A DNA stretch of 64,000 nt from Mangrovimonas sp. ST2L15 (GCF_001280515.1 NZ_LBIQ01000015.1:1-64000); one strand, 5' to 3'; shown: positions 35,967 through 45,492, counted from the stretch's first letter. Numbers and translations are program-made. Notes: generated from the letters alone by a model not told the origin.

Positions 35967-36004
35967 CTTTTTAGAAACCAGACTTTTTAGTCTGGCCTTT
36001 GGTT
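35967..36004. repeat. Intergenic hairpin between DUF6705-like copies 3 and 2
   Basis: CCAGACT-TTTT-AGTCTGG is a perfect 7-bp hairpin here; a degraded version (GAGACTTTTTAGTATGTC) lies between copies 2 and 1 at about 35329-35350. Both are flanked by the same post-stop block on the minus strand (TAAAACAGTAAAAC, one base shorter in copy 2), so the duplicated unit included gene plus hairpin. Confidence 0.65.
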
Positions 36005-36595
36005 TTACTGTTTTATAAAGACATAATTTCCATCTGGAATATCAAGCCTAACAGAGCCATCACCTAAAATGCTATAATCATAAATACAGGCTTCCAGTTT
36101 TTCTACCCCATTATCATTTAAGTAACGTAAAATCAACCGACCTTGGGCATATTCATCTGTTGGATGGTGTATTATTAATTCTATTTTAACCTCAGAGGGG
36201 TCACTGTTGTCCAGGCAATAATTGGGTAGTTGATGTACATAAATCCCACCACTAATTTTATGAGTATATCCAGAAATACCTACATCCTCGAAATCTATTA
36301 AGGTATTTACTTTTTCTATTCCATTTTCAACATATTGGTACTCACCCACCAATAAATCTTCATAATTACTACCGCTATTTAATTGATAATGTATTTCCTT
36401 TTTTAACTTTAAAACTATAGAAGTATTACCACTTTGATGTTGCCAGGTTCCTTCAAATTTATCAAATTCATTGTTAACATCTTTCAAATAATAGGTTGGA
36501 CTGTTTTCAAAATGTTCAACATTATCCAATGGAATTATTTGCGCTCTACATGATAAACAGATTATGATTCCTAAGAACAGAAGTAATATTTTCAT
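36005..36595 (-). CDS. DUF6705-like exported protein, copy 3
   Basis: 196 residues. The signal region ends ICLSCRAQ, again with a Cys near the cleavage site. The core matches copy 2 closely (YYLKDVNNEFDKFEGTWQHQSGNT, DLLVGEYQYVENGIEKVNTL) and ends GNYVFIKQ. It is the promoter-proximal copy of the tandem array. Function unknown. Confidence 0.8.
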   Translation of the reverse strand: MKILLLFLGIIICLSCRAQIIPLDNVEHFENSPTYYLKDVNNEFDKFEGTWQHQSGNTSIVLKLKKEIHYQLNSGSNYEDLLVGEYQYVENGIEKVNTLIDFEDVGISGYTHKISGGIYVHQLPNYCLDNSDPSEVKIELIIHHPTDEYAQGRLILRYLNDNGVEKLEACIYDYSILGDGSVRLDIPDGNYVFIKQ

Positions 36596-36814
36596 AGATA
36601 GATTATTCCTCCATTAAATTAAACATCTTTAGTGCTATTAAAAACAGTTCTTAAAGGAATGAGTTCTCTTGACTCGTAAACCATCTAGTTTGGCAAGGGA
36701 AAACTATTAGGGAACTTGGCTATTGATTCAAATGTAAGAAAAACAACATGGAAGAAGTTACGGTTTTACCGTAATTATTTAGAAATAAAATACTTACTAT
36801 TAAAGTAGCACCCC

Positions 36815-39316
36815 TTAAAAATTAAACCCAAAAGTACCGGTTACCCCAAAATCTCGAGCGTTGGGCGCATCTTTGTAATTTCCTCTAAAGTTAAAGTCGA
36901 TACGAAATACCCTAAAAATATTACCAACCCCAAAACTGTATTCATAATAAATCTTATCGGTTGGCGCTATCAACGGAATGCCGTTGGGCTCATTCAAGTA
37001 AATATTGGCATCTGATATGTCTCCCCAAGCAGCTCTAAACCCAACTATTTCACGTAGATTCAATTTTCTCAAAAACGGAATTCTGGAAAAAATGCGACCG
37101 TTAAAGTTGTGCTCAGCATGTAAGGACGCATAAGTATCCGTTACAAACTCGTAAAAGTCTAATTGGGAAAACGTATTATAGATAGAAAAATAGGATTGGT
37201 TTCCAGGAATAACACTCAACAATCCTAGAGGCACATCACCAAACGTTTTTCCTGCTTCTAAAGTCGTATTTAACACACCTAGGCCACCAATTCGCCATGG
37301 TTGCATATAGGAAAATTGCAGCTTGGTATAGTCAAAATCACTATTGAGCAAGCCTTTATCCCCTCTCGCCACCTGTACAAACAAGCGGGCGAAATAATCA
37401 TTTACCACATAGCGTTCCACGCCGTAACCCGTCATTCGTCGGTTGGGGTAGTAAGACAAAGACACTGTACTTTCATATTGCTTGACCACATCATTCACCC
37501 CATTGGGTGCTTCTGGATCACGATAGGCCAAACTAAAGGTAGGTGAAGCCGATTCTAAAACCCGGTAGTTCCCCGTAATTCTGAATTCTAAGTTTTTTAT
37601 AGGCTCAAAATCTACAGCCAATCCACCCAATTCTATTTTGGTCAATTTATCATTGGGACTGGTGGTTACCAAAGAGGAAGAAGCCAAACTTCGGCCCAAT
37701 ACGTCCTGTGAAGACGTAAGATTCACCCCTATTTGTTCGACATCCTTTCGGTATCCTCCCGAAATAATCAACCGGTTTTTTTTCTCAATCATGGCTTTGA
37801 GAGAAATCCCATATTTGAATTTTTGGTCCTTAAAGCCATAGGCCGCAAAACCTTCAATACGCCACGGATCATGAGGTGTGAAATAAGTTCTTCCCCCCGT
37901 ACGTATTCTCATGCCTTCTACTTCATTAAACCCGAACGTTGAAAAAATTGGTCCGTAATCCATATTGATTTCATCCAATTCAATGTAGCCCGACGCCAAT
38001 ATTTCACCAATGCTGTAAAGCCGTTTAAACTTCTTGACCGTCCGCAAGGTATCCAACATGGTATAGATCCCTTTTTCATCCTTGTTCAATTCCTCCAAAC
38101 GGTGCTTTTGCCAGAAAGTAGAGTCCCGTTCAAAGGCTTGGTCATTGGGATTATAGACTTCTTCTTTATAAAAGGATTCGGGCCTTTTAAAATTAAACAC
38201 ATAGTTGTCATACAAGGTGGTTCTTTTACCGTAAACCCCTCGTGCCTTTTCCTTCTTCTGAAACGAAAAATCAGACATGAAATAATCGCGCTTGATCAAA
38301 AACACCGAGTCATTCAATACCTCAAAATCCTGCTCAATATAAATATCCTTGACCCAATTGATATTGGCACTTTTTGAGGCGTGCATATTGATATTCTTAA
38401 TGGCAAACGTGGTATCATTTACCCAAAAATCTCCTTTAAAAGTCAGTTCATTCTTCCGTCTTGGATAATACACGATGTTATAGCACCATTTATTATCTAC
38501 AAAAGCACTATCAATCAAAACATAATTGTAGGTGTTTATTCCTGTCCTGGAAATGGGACTTACAAAACTCTTGTCAAAGAATTTAAGGTAATTGTCGTAA
38601 ATGTTATAATCGGAATACAGGTCATCTATGAAATCAATAACAATCTGGTTGTTATCAAATCCAGAGTTTTTATTCCCTTTAAGTTGTTCCTTTTCTTTGT
38701 TGGTAGTGTTATCCCCGTAAACCTTGCTAACCGCCTCGTTGATGAACATAGGGAGATAGGTCTTCCCAGTTACCGAAGACGTGTCTGTTTGTTCAAAAAC
38801 AAATTCCATGCCTTTGAAGAGTTTACTTTTCATCAAGGCACTATCAATGGTGTTTAGGTCAAATTCAATCTTTTCATACTTATCGTATTCATATTGCTTG
38901 AATTGTTTGAGTCCATTGAAACGCTTTCTAGCCCAAATTTTCTTCAATATGGCAATGGCAGGATTCTCTTCTTCCTTTTTGGATTGCTTCCCTGTATAAA
39001 TAACGACCTCGTTAAGAGCTGCCGCCTCTTCAATTAAGGTAAACTTCAGATTGTAGTTGACTTTTTTTTCTAAAGGTAATTCGATGGTTTCATAGCCCAC
39101 AAAGCTAACCACTAATGTTTCCCAGGTGTTATCGGATTGCAGATAAAACTTCCCATTCTCATCGGTTATGGTTCCTTCTGATGACGATTTAAAGAACACA
39201 TTGGCATAAGCAATAGGCTCATCTTTTTCATCCATAACATAACCGCTAACTTTGGATTGGGCAAATCCGAAAGTTATTCCAAGTAGGCATAAAAAAGCAA
39301 GTAGATTGTATTTCAT
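36815..39316 (-). CDS. DUF5686 outer-membrane protein with carboxypeptidase-like regulatory domain
   Basis: 833 residues: signal peptide (1-19), a regulatory beta-sandwich (about 22-95, SKVSGYVMDEKDEPIAYANVFF), then the long DUF5686 region with KKIWARKRFNGLKQFKQYEYDKYEKIEFD and a C-terminal outer-membrane barrel ending DFGVTGTFGFNF. The family is widespread in Bacteroidota; role unclear, possibly envelope assembly or transport. It is a single gene, separated from pdhB by a terminator. Confidence 0.88.
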   Translation of the reverse strand: MKYNLLAFLCLLGITFGFAQSKVSGYVMDEKDEPIAYANVFFKSSSEGTITDENGKFYLQSDNTWETLVVSFVGYETIELPLEKKVNYNLKFTLIEEAAALNEVVIYTGKQSKKEEENPAIAILKKIWARKRFNGLKQFKQYEYDKYEKIEFDLNTIDSALMKSKLFKGMEFVFEQTDTSSVTGKTYLPMFINEAVSKVYGDNTTNKEKEQLKGNKNSGFDNNQIVIDFIDDLYSDYNIYDNYLKFFDKSFVSPISRTGINTYNYVLIDSAFVDNKWCYNIVYYPRRKNELTFKGDFWVNDTTFAIKNINMHASKSANINWVKDIYIEQDFEVLNDSVFLIKRDYFMSDFSFQKKEKARGVYGKRTTLYDNYVFNFKRPESFYKEEVYNPNDQAFERDSTFWQKHRLEELNKDEKGIYTMLDTLRTVKKFKRLYSIGEILASGYIELDEINMDYGPIFSTFGFNEVEGMRIRTGGRTYFTPHDPWRIEGFAAYGFKDQKFKYGISLKAMIEKKNRLIISGGYRKDVEQIGVNLTSSQDVLGRSLASSSLVTTSPNDKLTKIELGGLAVDFEPIKNLEFRITGNYRVLESASPTFSLAYRDPEAPNGVNDVVKQYESTVSLSYYPNRRMTGYGVERYVVNDYFARLFVQVARGDKGLLNSDFDYTKLQFSYMQPWRIGGLGVLNTTLEAGKTFGDVPLGLLSVIPGNQSYFSIYNTFSQLDFYEFVTDTYASLHAEHNFNGRIFSRIPFLRKLNLREIVGFRAAWGDISDANIYLNEPNGIPLIAPTDKIYYEYSFGVGNIFRVFRIDFNFRGNYKDAPNARDFGVTGTFGFNF

Positions 39317-39329
39317 GTATTTACAAAAA

Positions 39330-39362
39330 AAACTTCATCAACAAAAAATGCTAATGAAGTTT
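39330..39362 (-). terminator. Terminator of the pyruvate dehydrogenase E1 beta gene
   Basis: A 9-bp perfect stem AAACTTCAT / ATGAAGTTT around a 15-nt loop, followed by a T tract on the minus strand. Confidence 0.85.
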
Positions 39363-39387
39363 AAATAACGTAAAAAATATTGATATG

Positions 39388-40365
39388 TTACTTATACATC
39401 ACCTTCTTTACGGCCTTAACCACATCGTTGCTGTTTGGCAACCATGCTTCCAATAGTACTGGCGAGTAAGGAGCTGGTGTATCTGCTGTGTTTAATTTAA
39501 CGATTGGTGCATCCAAATAATCAAAGGCTTGTGATTGCACTTGGTAGGTAATCTCTGTCGCTACGTTACCAAATGGCCAGGCCTCTTCCAAAATAACTAA
39601 ACGGTTGGTTTTCTTAACAGAATTCAAAATGGTCTCATGATCCATAGGGCGAACGGTTCTCAAGTCGATAATCTCACAGGAAATCCCTTCCTTTTCTAAT
39701 TCTTCAGCTGCCTTGAAAGCCTCTTTGATAATCTTACCAAAAGATACTATGGTGACATCGGTTCCTTCACGCTTAATATCGGCAACACCAATTGGAATTA
39801 GGTATTCCCCTTCTGGCACTTCCCCTTTATCACCATACATTTGTTCACTTTCCATGAAGATTACTGGATCATCATCGCGAATGGCAGATTTCAATAATCC
39901 TTTAGCATCATATGGATTGGAAGGTACAATGACTTTTAATCCTGGCGTGTTTGCATACCAGCTTTCAAACGCTTGGGAGTGAGTTGCTGCCAATTGACCT
40001 GCAGAGGCCGTTGGACCACGGAATACAATAGGACATTTAAATTGGCCACCAGACATTTGACGAATTTTAGCCGCGTTGTTTATAATTTGATCAATTCCAA
40101 CTAAAGAGAAGTTAAAGGTCATAAATTCGATTATCGGCCTACAACCAGTCATAGTCGATCCCACACCTACTCCAGCAAAACCTAACTCGGCAATCGGGGT
40201 ATCAATAACACGCTTGGGACCAAATTCATCCAACATACCTTTGGAAGCCTTATAGGCTCCATTATATTCTGCTACTTCCTCACCCATTAGGTAAATGCTT
40301 TCGTCACGACGCATTTCCTCGCTCATGGCTTCGCAGACAGCTTCTCTAAATTGAATTGTTTTCAT
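39388..40365 (-). CDS. pdhB: Pyruvate dehydrogenase E1 component, beta subunit
   Basis: 325 residues from the ATG at 40365; the longer frame to 40452 would begin upstream of the -7 box at 40400..40393. With the alpha subunit, not encoded here, this enzyme decarboxylates pyruvate using thiamine diphosphate and feeds acetyl groups to E2. Signatures: MGEEVAEYNGAYKASKGM, DTPIAELGFAGVGVGSTMTG, and the transketolase-type HSQAFESWYANTPGLKVIVPSNP. The C-terminal transketolase domain has FGNVATEIT. It stands alone. Confidence 0.95.
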   Translation of the reverse strand: MKTIQFREAVCEAMSEEMRRDESIYLMGEEVAEYNGAYKASKGMLDEFGPKRVIDTPIAELGFAGVGVGSTMTGCRPIIEFMTFNFSLVGIDQIINNAAKIRQMSGGQFKCPIVFRGPTASAGQLAATHSQAFESWYANTPGLKVIVPSNPYDAKGLLKSAIRDDDPVIFMESEQMYGDKGEVPEGEYLIPIGVADIKREGTDVTIVSFGKIIKEAFKAAEELEKEGISCEIIDLRTVRPMDHETILNSVKKTNRLVILEEAWPFGNVATEITYQVQSQAFDYLDAPIVKLNTADTPAPYSPVLLEAWLPNSNDVVKAVKKVMYK

Positions 40366-40392
40366 TGATATCTTAACTTTAAAATCGGATAG

Positions 40393-40400
40393 CAAAAATA
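40393..40400 (-). promoter_or_regulatory. -7 box of pdhB
   Basis: TATTTTTG on the minus strand, a full TAnnTTTG match. Predicted leader about 22 nt to the ATG at 40365, which supports that start. Confidence 0.6.
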
Positions 40401-40568
40401 ATAATAAATCAGAAAATAAAAGGCTTAAAAAGGTGATTTGTTCCCTTATCAAGGCAATTCCGATCCTGAAAAATTAAAATGTACCAATACTTAGATTATT
40501 CCTAAAAAAACCCTTTTTCAATTCAGTATTCTGTTAAAAAAGGAAGGTTTTTTCTTAAAATCTCAAAT

Positions 40569-40590
40569 TTTGCTATGCATGCATAGCAAA
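40569..40590. promoter_or_regulatory. Perfect 22-bp palindrome upstream of etfBA
   Basis: Arms TTTGCTATGCA and TGCATAGCAAA are exact reverse complements with no spacer. It ends about 18 bp before a near-consensus -7 box (TAACTTCG, 40609-40616), where the -33 region would lie, and 67 bp before etfB. This is the expected form of an operator for a dimeric repressor such as a TetR-type regulator; which one is unknown. Confidence 0.65.
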
Positions 40591-40657
40591 TATTCAAATG
40601 AAATTATTTAACTTCGTGGCCACTTTAAAGTACAATCAAAACAATTAAACTGAAGAT

Positions 40658-41404
40658 ATGAAAATATTAGTATGTATTAGTCACGTTCCTGATACGACCT
40701 CTAAAATTAATTTTACGGATGGTGACACCAAGTTTGACACCAATGGGGTTCAATTTGTCATCAATCCAAATGATGAATTTGGTTTAACCAGAGCAATGTG
40801 GTTTAAAGAAAAACAAGGTGCTTCTGTTGACGTTGTTAATGTAGGAGGACCAGAAACCGAACCAACTTTAAGAAAAGCTTTGGCTATTGGTGCAGATACG
40901 GCTATTAGAGTTAACACAGAAGCTAAAGATGGCTTTCAAGTAGCCAAAAACCTAGCTCAAGTAGTTTCTAATGGCGGATATGATTTAGTCATTGCTGGTC
41001 GTGAATCCATTGATTACAATGGAGGGATGGTTCCAGGTATGTTAGCTGCGCTTTTAGATGCCAATTTTGTAAACAATTGTATCAGTTTAGAAATAGATGG
41101 GAATGCGGTTAAAGCCGTAAGAGAAATTGACGGTGGTAAAGAATCTGTTAGTACCACTTTACCTTTGGTTATTGGAGGCCAAAAAGGATTGGTAGAAGAA
41201 AGTGATTTAAGAATTCCAAATATGAGAGGAATCATGACAGCACGTTCCAAGCCATTGAGCGTAGTTGATGCCGTAGATGCTTCAGCTGAAACTGCTTCAG
41301 TTTCATTTGAAAAACCAGCTCCTAAAGGACAAGTGAAACTTGTTTCTGCAGATAATGTCGGGGAATTGGTTGAATTACTTCACAACGACGCTAAAGTTAT
41401 TTAA
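40658..41404 (+). CDS. etfB: Electron transfer flavoprotein beta subunit
   Basis: 248 residues. With EtfA it carries electrons from acyl-CoA and other flavin dehydrogenases to the quinone pool. Visible: MKILVCISHVPDTTSKI start, the AMP-binding region LVIAGRESIDYNGGMVPGMLAALL (about 111-134), and the recognition-loop area LPLVIGGQKGLVEESDLRIPNMRGIMTARSK, which contacts partner dehydrogenases. The EtfA gene follows with a 25-nt gap. The upstream palindrome may control the pair. Confidence 0.96.
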   Translation: MKILVCISHVPDTTSKINFTDGDTKFDTNGVQFVINPNDEFGLTRAMWFKEKQGASVDVVNVGGPETEPTLRKALAIGADTAIRVNTEAKDGFQVAKNLAQVVSNGGYDLVIAGRESIDYNGGMVPGMLAALLDANFVNNCISLEIDGNAVKAVREIDGGKESVSTTLPLVIGGQKGLVEESDLRIPNMRGIMTARSKPLSVVDAVDASAETASVSFEKPAPKGQVKLVSADNVGELVELLHNDAKVI

Positions 41405-41429
41405 TAACCCAAAAAGAAAAATTCAAAAC

Positions 41430-42389
41430 ATGTCAGTTTTAGTATATACCGAATCAGATAAAGGAACCTTTAAGAAAATAGCATTGGAAGTTGCTTCTTA
41501 TGCCAAAACAGTTGCAGACCAGTTAGGTACTACCGTAACTGCTGTTACCATCAATGCAGATGACACCTCTATTTTAGGAAACTATGGTGTGGATAAGGTT
41601 TTACAAGTAACAAATAATGCCCTTGATACATTTAATGCCAAAGCTTACGCTAGTGTCATTGCCCAGGCTGCTGAAAATGAAAGCTCCAAAGTAGTGATTG
41701 TAAGCTCAAGTGCCGATAGTAAATATTTGGCTCCCATTTTATCCATCAACTTGAATGCGGGTTATGTGCCAAATGTTGTAGCTGCCCCTTCAAGCACAGA
41801 ACCCTTTACCGTTAAAAGAAACACCTTTACAAACAAAGCATTCGCCAATACAGCTATTGAAACGGAAGTCAAATTAATAGGACTTTCAAAAAATGCCTTT
41901 GGTTTAAAAGAAAATTCAGCCAGCGCTAAAGCCGAAGCGTTTTCTCCGTCTATTCCTGAATTAGGAATCACCGTAGAATCTGTTGATAAAGTAACTGGCA
42001 AAGTAACGATTGCCGATGCTGAAATCGTTGTGTCTGGCGGACGCGGTCTTAAAGGACCTGAAAACTGGGGTATGATTGAAGAACTAGCCGATGTTTTAGG
42101 TGCGGCCACTGCCTGCTCCAAGCCCGTTAGTGATTTAGGGTGGAGACCACATAGCGAACACGTAGGACAAACTGGAAAACCCGTTGCGGCCAATCTGTAT
42201 ATTGCCGTTGGTATTTCGGGAGCTATTCAACACTTAGCTGGAATTAATGCCTCTAAAGTGAAGGTGGTTATCAATACAGATCCAGAAGCTCCTTTCTTTA
42301 AAGCAGCAGACTATGGGATTGTAGGGGATGCCTTTGAAGTGGTTCCTCAATTAATAGAGAAATTAAAGGAGTTTAAAGCTCAGCAATAA
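41430..42389 (+). CDS. etfA: Electron transfer flavoprotein alpha subunit
   Basis: 319 residues from the ATG at 41430; the longer open frame back to 41340 overlaps etfB and is not used. The C-terminal FAD-binding domain is clear: VVSGGRGLKGPENWGMIEELADVLGAA, SKPVSDLGWRPHSEHVGQTGKPVAANLYIAVGISGAIQHLAG and INTDPEAPFFKAADYGIVGD. Forms a heterodimer with EtfB, 25 nt upstream. Confidence 0.97.
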   Translation: MSVLVYTESDKGTFKKIALEVASYAKTVADQLGTTVTAVTINADDTSILGNYGVDKVLQVTNNALDTFNAKAYASVIAQAAENESSKVVIVSSSADSKYLAPILSINLNAGYVPNVVAAPSSTEPFTVKRNTFTNKAFANTAIETEVKLIGLSKNAFGLKENSASAKAEAFSPSIPELGITVESVDKVTGKVTIADAEIVVSGGRGLKGPENWGMIEELADVLGAATACSKPVSDLGWRPHSEHVGQTGKPVAANLYIAVGISGAIQHLAGINASKVKVVINTDPEAPFFKAADYGIVGDAFEVVPQLIEKLKEFKAQQ

Positions 42390-42416
42390 AATATTTTTAT
42401 TAAATTGTAAAGTCTA

Positions 42417-42493
42417 AAAGGACTGTTTGAATTTGGTCTAAAATCGAAATCTATTCTTTTGGTTTGGTAAAGTCCTAATTTAAACAGTTCTTT
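42417..42493. repeat. Long inverted repeat between etfA and the nuclease gene
   Basis: Arms of 17 nt (42417-42433 and 42477-42493) pair fully if two G-U pairs are allowed, with 43 nt between. It starts 28 nt after the etfA stop and ends 18 nt before the next ATG. It could end or attenuate the etf transcript, or be a leader element of the next gene; there is a short T-rich stretch but no classic T tract. Confidence 0.6.
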
Positions 42494-42510
42494 GTGTTTT
42501 TGAATGATTT

Positions 42511-43122
42511 ATGAGTTTAGTTAGACTTAACATTAAAGGAATTTCTTACAGCCAGACTCAAAATGGCGCTTACGCACTGATATTAAACGAAGTAGACGGC
42601 GATAGAAAGTTACCCATAGTTATTGGGGCTTTTGAGGCTCAATCCATTGCCATTGCCCTAGAAAAAGAAATTCGTCCGCCTAGACCTTTAACTCATGATC
42701 TTTTCAAGAATTTTGCAGACCGATTTGATGTGGTAGTCAAACAGGTCATCATTCACAAATTGGTTGATGGTGTTTTCTATTCTAGTCTTATTTGTGAGCG
42801 TGATGGCATTGAAGAAATCATCGATGCCAGAACTAGTGATGCTATTGCTTTAGCCTTAAGGTTTGATGCCCCAATCTTCACGTACAAAAATATTTTGGAC
42901 AAAGCAGGGATCTATCTAAAAATCAATCCAGACTCTCCAGATGAATCCGAAGACAGCGTATTGGTAGATGACATGATAGCTGAAGAAATTGAATCAGATT
43001 CACAAACCAACTACAAAAACAAATCCCTAACAGAACTCCACACCTTGCTGGACGAGGCTGTAGCCAATGAAGATTATGAAAAGGCAGCCAAAATCAGGGA
43101 TGAAATTTCCAAAAGAAACTAA
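42511..43122 (+). CDS. Bifunctional nuclease family protein (DUF151) with UVR motif
   Basis: 203 residues. The N-terminal DUF151 domain (about 1-130) shows LILNEVDGDRKLPIVIGAFEAQSIAIALE, RPLTHDLFKNF and IDARTSDAIALALRFDAPIF. A C-terminal UvrB/UvrC-type motif (about 170-203: ELHTLLDEAVANEDYEKAAKIRDEIS) is expected to mediate protein contact. Characterised relatives act on both DNA and RNA, but the physiological role in Flavobacteria is unclear. The nucleoside transporter gene starts 12 nt downstream, suggesting co-transcription. Confidence 0.9.
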   Translation: MSLVRLNIKGISYSQTQNGAYALILNEVDGDRKLPIVIGAFEAQSIAIALEKEIRPPRPLTHDLFKNFADRFDVVVKQVIIHKLVDGVFYSSLICERDGIEEIIDARTSDAIALALRFDAPIFTYKNILDKAGIYLKINPDSPDESEDSVLVDDMIAEEIESDSQTNYKNKSLTELHTLLDEAVANEDYEKAAKIRDEISKRN

Positions 43123-43134
43123 ACCACACTACAT

Positions 43135-44562
43135 ATGAAGAAACTTTTTGTTCTGTTATTGGTTCTTTTTACAACCGTTGCGTTTTCACAAGATTCTACC
43201 ACGACCATTGAAAGTATCACCCAGCAGACAACTAGTAACCCCATCATAAGTAGTGCGGGATTTTCCATAAACAGTCTTTTAAGAGGCGCCTTAGGAATGG
43301 TGGTTCTTCTAGCCATTGCCTTTCTATTAAGTAAAAACAGAAAAGCTATCAATTGGCGAACTGTAGGCTTTGGACTTTTGGCTCAATTGCTGTTAGCCAT
43401 TGGCGTTTTAAAAATACCCTTTGTACAATCTGTTTTTGAATGGGTTGGTGGTCTTTTTGTTGCTATTTTAGATTTCACGCTCGCAGGAACTGAATTCCTG
43501 TTCAAATCCTTTATCACCAATAAAATAGAAGATTCCTTAACCACCTTTGCCGTTTCTATATTACCTACAATTATCTTTTTCTCGGCCTTAACCTCGGTAT
43601 TGTTTTATTTGGGCATCATTCAAAAGGTTGTGAAAGGTTTGGCTTGGTTACTTACCAAGGTACTTCAAATATCAGGAGCTGAAAGTTTAAGTGTCGCCGG
43701 TAATATTTTCTTAGGACAAACAGAATCACCTCTTATGATCAAGGCCTATTTGGAGAAAATGACTCGTTCTGAAATATTATTAGTTATGATAGGTGGGATG
43801 GCTACCGTAGCCGGTGGTGTTTTAGCGGCCTACATCAGATTCCTTGGAGCTGGTGACCCTGCTATGGAGCTATTTTATGCCAAACATTTATTAGCCGCGT
43901 CCGTCATGGCTGCACCAGGAGCTGTAGTCATTTCAAAAATACTATATCCACAAACCGAAGCTATTGATTCAGAAATCAATGTGACTCACGATCAAATAGG
44001 CTCCAATATTTTAGATGCCATTGCCAATGGTACTTCCGAAGGACTCAAATTGGCAGTTAATGTTGGGGCGATGCTATTGGTTTTCTTAGCCTTTATAGCC
44101 ATGATCAATGGTATTTTAGGTTGGTTTGGAGATGTCACTACCCTAAACACCTTGGTAGCTGATAATACCATCTATGAAAAATTATCCCTTGAATTCCTTC
44201 TCGGTTACCTTTTGGCGCCCATTATGTGGTTGATTGGGGTAGCACAAGAAGATATGGCTCTAATGGGACAACTTCTGGGGATTAAATTGGTTGCTAGCGA
44301 ATTTGTTGGTTATATCCAACTCGCAGAATTGAAGGACATCGGGAATTTGCTTCATTTAAAATATGAGAAATCGGTCATCATGGCCACCTACATGCTTTGT
44401 GGCTTTGCCAATTTTGCCTCCATCGGAATCCAAATTGGGGGTATTGGATCTTTAGCTCCAGGGAAAAGGAAAACCTTATCTGAATTCGGAATTAAAGCCT
44501 TAATTGGAGGAACAGTAGCCTCACTTCTTTCAGCTACTATTGCTGGAATGATTATCGGATAA
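43135..44562 (+). CDS. Concentrative nucleoside transporter (NupC/CNT family)
   Basis: 475 residues. Imports nucleosides with Na+ or H+. The N-terminus has a signal-peptide-like segment (1-18, ending AFSQ) and a polar region before the membrane core starts at about residue 45; this longer N-terminus is unlike E. coli NupC. Core signatures: SAGFSINSLLRGALGMVVLL, GNIFLGQTESPLMIKAYLEKMTRSE, GGMATVAGGVLAAY and CGFANFASIGIQIGGIGSLAP. Close to thyA and a DHFR gene, it fits a nucleotide-metabolism neighbourhood. Confidence 0.94.
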   Translation: MKKLFVLLLVLFTTVAFSQDSTTTIESITQQTTSNPIISSAGFSINSLLRGALGMVVLLAIAFLLSKNRKAINWRTVGFGLLAQLLLAIGVLKIPFVQSVFEWVGGLFVAILDFTLAGTEFLFKSFITNKIEDSLTTFAVSILPTIIFFSALTSVLFYLGIIQKVVKGLAWLLTKVLQISGAESLSVAGNIFLGQTESPLMIKAYLEKMTRSEILLVMIGGMATVAGGVLAAYIRFLGAGDPAMELFYAKHLLAASVMAAPGAVVISKILYPQTEAIDSEINVTHDQIGSNILDAIANGTSEGLKLAVNVGAMLLVFLAFIAMINGILGWFGDVTTLNTLVADNTIYEKLSLEFLLGYLLAPIMWLIGVAQEDMALMGQLLGIKLVASEFVGYIQLAELKDIGNLLHLKYEKSVIMATYMLCGFANFASIGIQIGGIGSLAPGKRKTLSEFGIKALIGGTVASLLSATIAGMIIG

Positions 44563-44654
44563 TTTCGTTAATAACTTTTCATATCTAATTAAAAATATGC
44601 GATGTTTCTACTTGGTCTTTTTTCTATTTTTATCCAGATAGAATTGAGAGACTT

Positions 44655-45479
44655 ATGAAGCAATATTTAGACCTCGTCAAACATGTTTTAGAAAACGGGA
44701 ACGAAAAGGGAGACCGCACAGGTACTGGAACCAAAAGTGTTTTTGGATATCAAATGCGGTTTGATTTGAATGAAGGGTTCCCAATGGTGACCACCAAAAA
44801 ACTGCATTTAAAATCCATCATATATGAATTGTTATGGTTTTTAAAAGGTGACACCAACATTGAATACCTTACAGAAAATGGCGTGCGAATTTGGAACGAA
44901 TGGGCTGATGAAAATGGTGATTTGGGTCCCGTTTACGGACATCAATGGCGTAATTGGAACAGTGATGAAATTGACCAAATCAAAGAAGTCATCGAAACCC
45001 TAAAGACCAATCCAAACAGTCGACGTATGTTGGTTTCGGCATGGAACCCTTCAGTACTTCCAGACACCTCTAAAAGTTTCGCTGAAAATGTTGCTAACGG
45101 AAAGGCAGCCTTACCTCCGTGTCATGCCTTTTTTCAATTCTATGTAGCAGACGGCAAATTATCTTGTCAGTTATACCAACGAAGTGCAGACATCTTTCTA
45201 GGAGTCCCTTTCAATATTGCATCTTATGCCTTGTTTACATTGATGATGGCACAAGTTTGCGGATACCAACCAGGAGAATTCATTCATACCTTTGGTGATG
45301 CTCATATTTACAGCAATCATTACGAACAATTGGAGCTTCAATTATCAAGAGACCCTAGACCATTACCAAAAATGATTTTGAACCCAGAAATCACAGATAT
45401 TTTTGATTTCACTTTTGAAGACTTTACCCTAGTGGATTATGATCCACACCCACATATAAAAGGTGTTGTAGCAGTGTAA
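44655..45479 (+). CDS. thyA: Thymidylate synthase
   Basis: 274 residues, somewhat longer than E. coli ThyA because of an insert (about 131-148, containing [15 protein letters not shown]) before the active site. Methylates dUMP to dTMP with methylene-tetrahydrofolate, which becomes dihydrofolate. Signatures: [19 protein letters not shown], the nucleophile Cys in [12 protein letters not shown], the dUMP-binding [18 protein letters not shown] and HIYSNHYEQ. The DHFR needed to recycle its product is encoded about 1.5 kb downstream. Confidence 0.97.
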   Translation: MKQYLDLVKHVLENGNEKGDRTGTGTKSVFGYQMRFDLNEGFPMVTTKKLHLKSIIYELLWFLKGDTNIEYLTENGVRIWNEWADENGDLGPVYGHQWRNWNSDEIDQIKEVIETLKTNPNSRRMLVSAWNPSVLPDTSKSFAENVANGKAALPPCHAFFQFYVADGKLSCQLYQRSADIFLGVPFNIASYALFTLMMAQVCGYQPGEFIHTFGDAHIYSNHYEQLELQLSRDPRPLPKMILNPEITDIFDFTFEDFTLVDYDPHPHIKGVVAV

Positions 45480-45492
45480 AAAGCTTATTTAA

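Noticed and set aside
38381-38857. 158-codon frame opposite the DUF5686 gene
   Set aside because: Antisense shadow; no RBS, promoter or domain.
41762-42193. 143-codon frame opposite etfA
   Set aside because: Antisense shadow over the conserved FAD domain.
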